Assembly: GCA_021820825.1 (NCBI GenBank) | Contig: JAKADD010000206.1 | Span: 1 to 5,407, forward strand | DNA from: Bacillota bacterium | GTDB lineage: Bacteria; Bacillota; Bacilli; Alicyclobacillales; SLC66 | Reading direction: 5' to 3' | Length of the DNA: 5,407 nucleotides | In this document: piece by piece, positions 5,398 through 5,407 of the stretch | How positions within the stretch are numbered: position 1 is the stretch's first letter | Layout of the letters: the number at the start of each line of letters is the position of its first letter | Position numbers and translations under genes: made by a program | Notes under the pieces: model-generated | Told to the model about the DNA's origin: nothing | The model's input: the letters and a program-made list of their open reading frames with translations, nothing else | Database searches by the model: none

Positions 5398-5407
5398 GCA
5401 CGATGTT

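Overview
The window reads as chromosomal DNA of a Gram-positive, Firmicutes-type bacterium (Bacilli, possibly near the Alicyclobacillaceae). The basis is strong purine-rich Shine-Dalgarno sequences, SigA-like promoters with near-consensus -35 and -10 hexamers, a GNAT acetyltransferase resembling Bacillus YdaF, and a mixed, moderately G+C-rich composition. The genus is inference; no rRNA or other marker is present.

Region 1 (1-2715) is the centre of a histidine-degradation (hut) locus. The 3' three quarters of hutU (urocanate hydratase, cut by the left edge) is followed by a complete hutI (imidazolonepropionase). Together they convert urocanate to N-formimino-L-glutamate. The two genes are separated by 173 bp, which holds a perfect 27-bp inverted repeat and a short tandem repeat instead of the usual tight junction. 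The next hut gene that might be expected (hutG) is not here.

Region 2 (2716-3051) has no intact gene. It holds the decayed remains of an AMP-forming acyl-CoA synthetase, with pieces readable in three frames, at least two frameshifts and a large internal deletion. Its last codons run into the ribosome-binding site of the next gene.

Region 3 (3052-4035) is an intact aldo/keto reductase with its full catalytic tetrad. Its substrate cannot be told from sequence.

Region 4 (4036-4650) holds a convergent gap rich in hairpin-forming repeats, then a small uncharacterised all-helical protein gene on the minus strand. That gene has a clear SigA promoter, and a palindrome overlapping its expected transcription start could be an operator.

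Region 5 (4651-5407) holds a divergent RimL/YdaF-type GNAT N-acetyltransferase whose best ribosome-binding site points to a CTG start codon. A small hairpin follows, then a near-perfect outward promoter for a gene beyond the right edge.

I see no new defence, mobile or biosynthetic system. The most interesting items are the hutU-hutI palindrome, the acyl-CoA synthetase relic, the internally repeated small protein with its operator-like site, and the probable CTG start.
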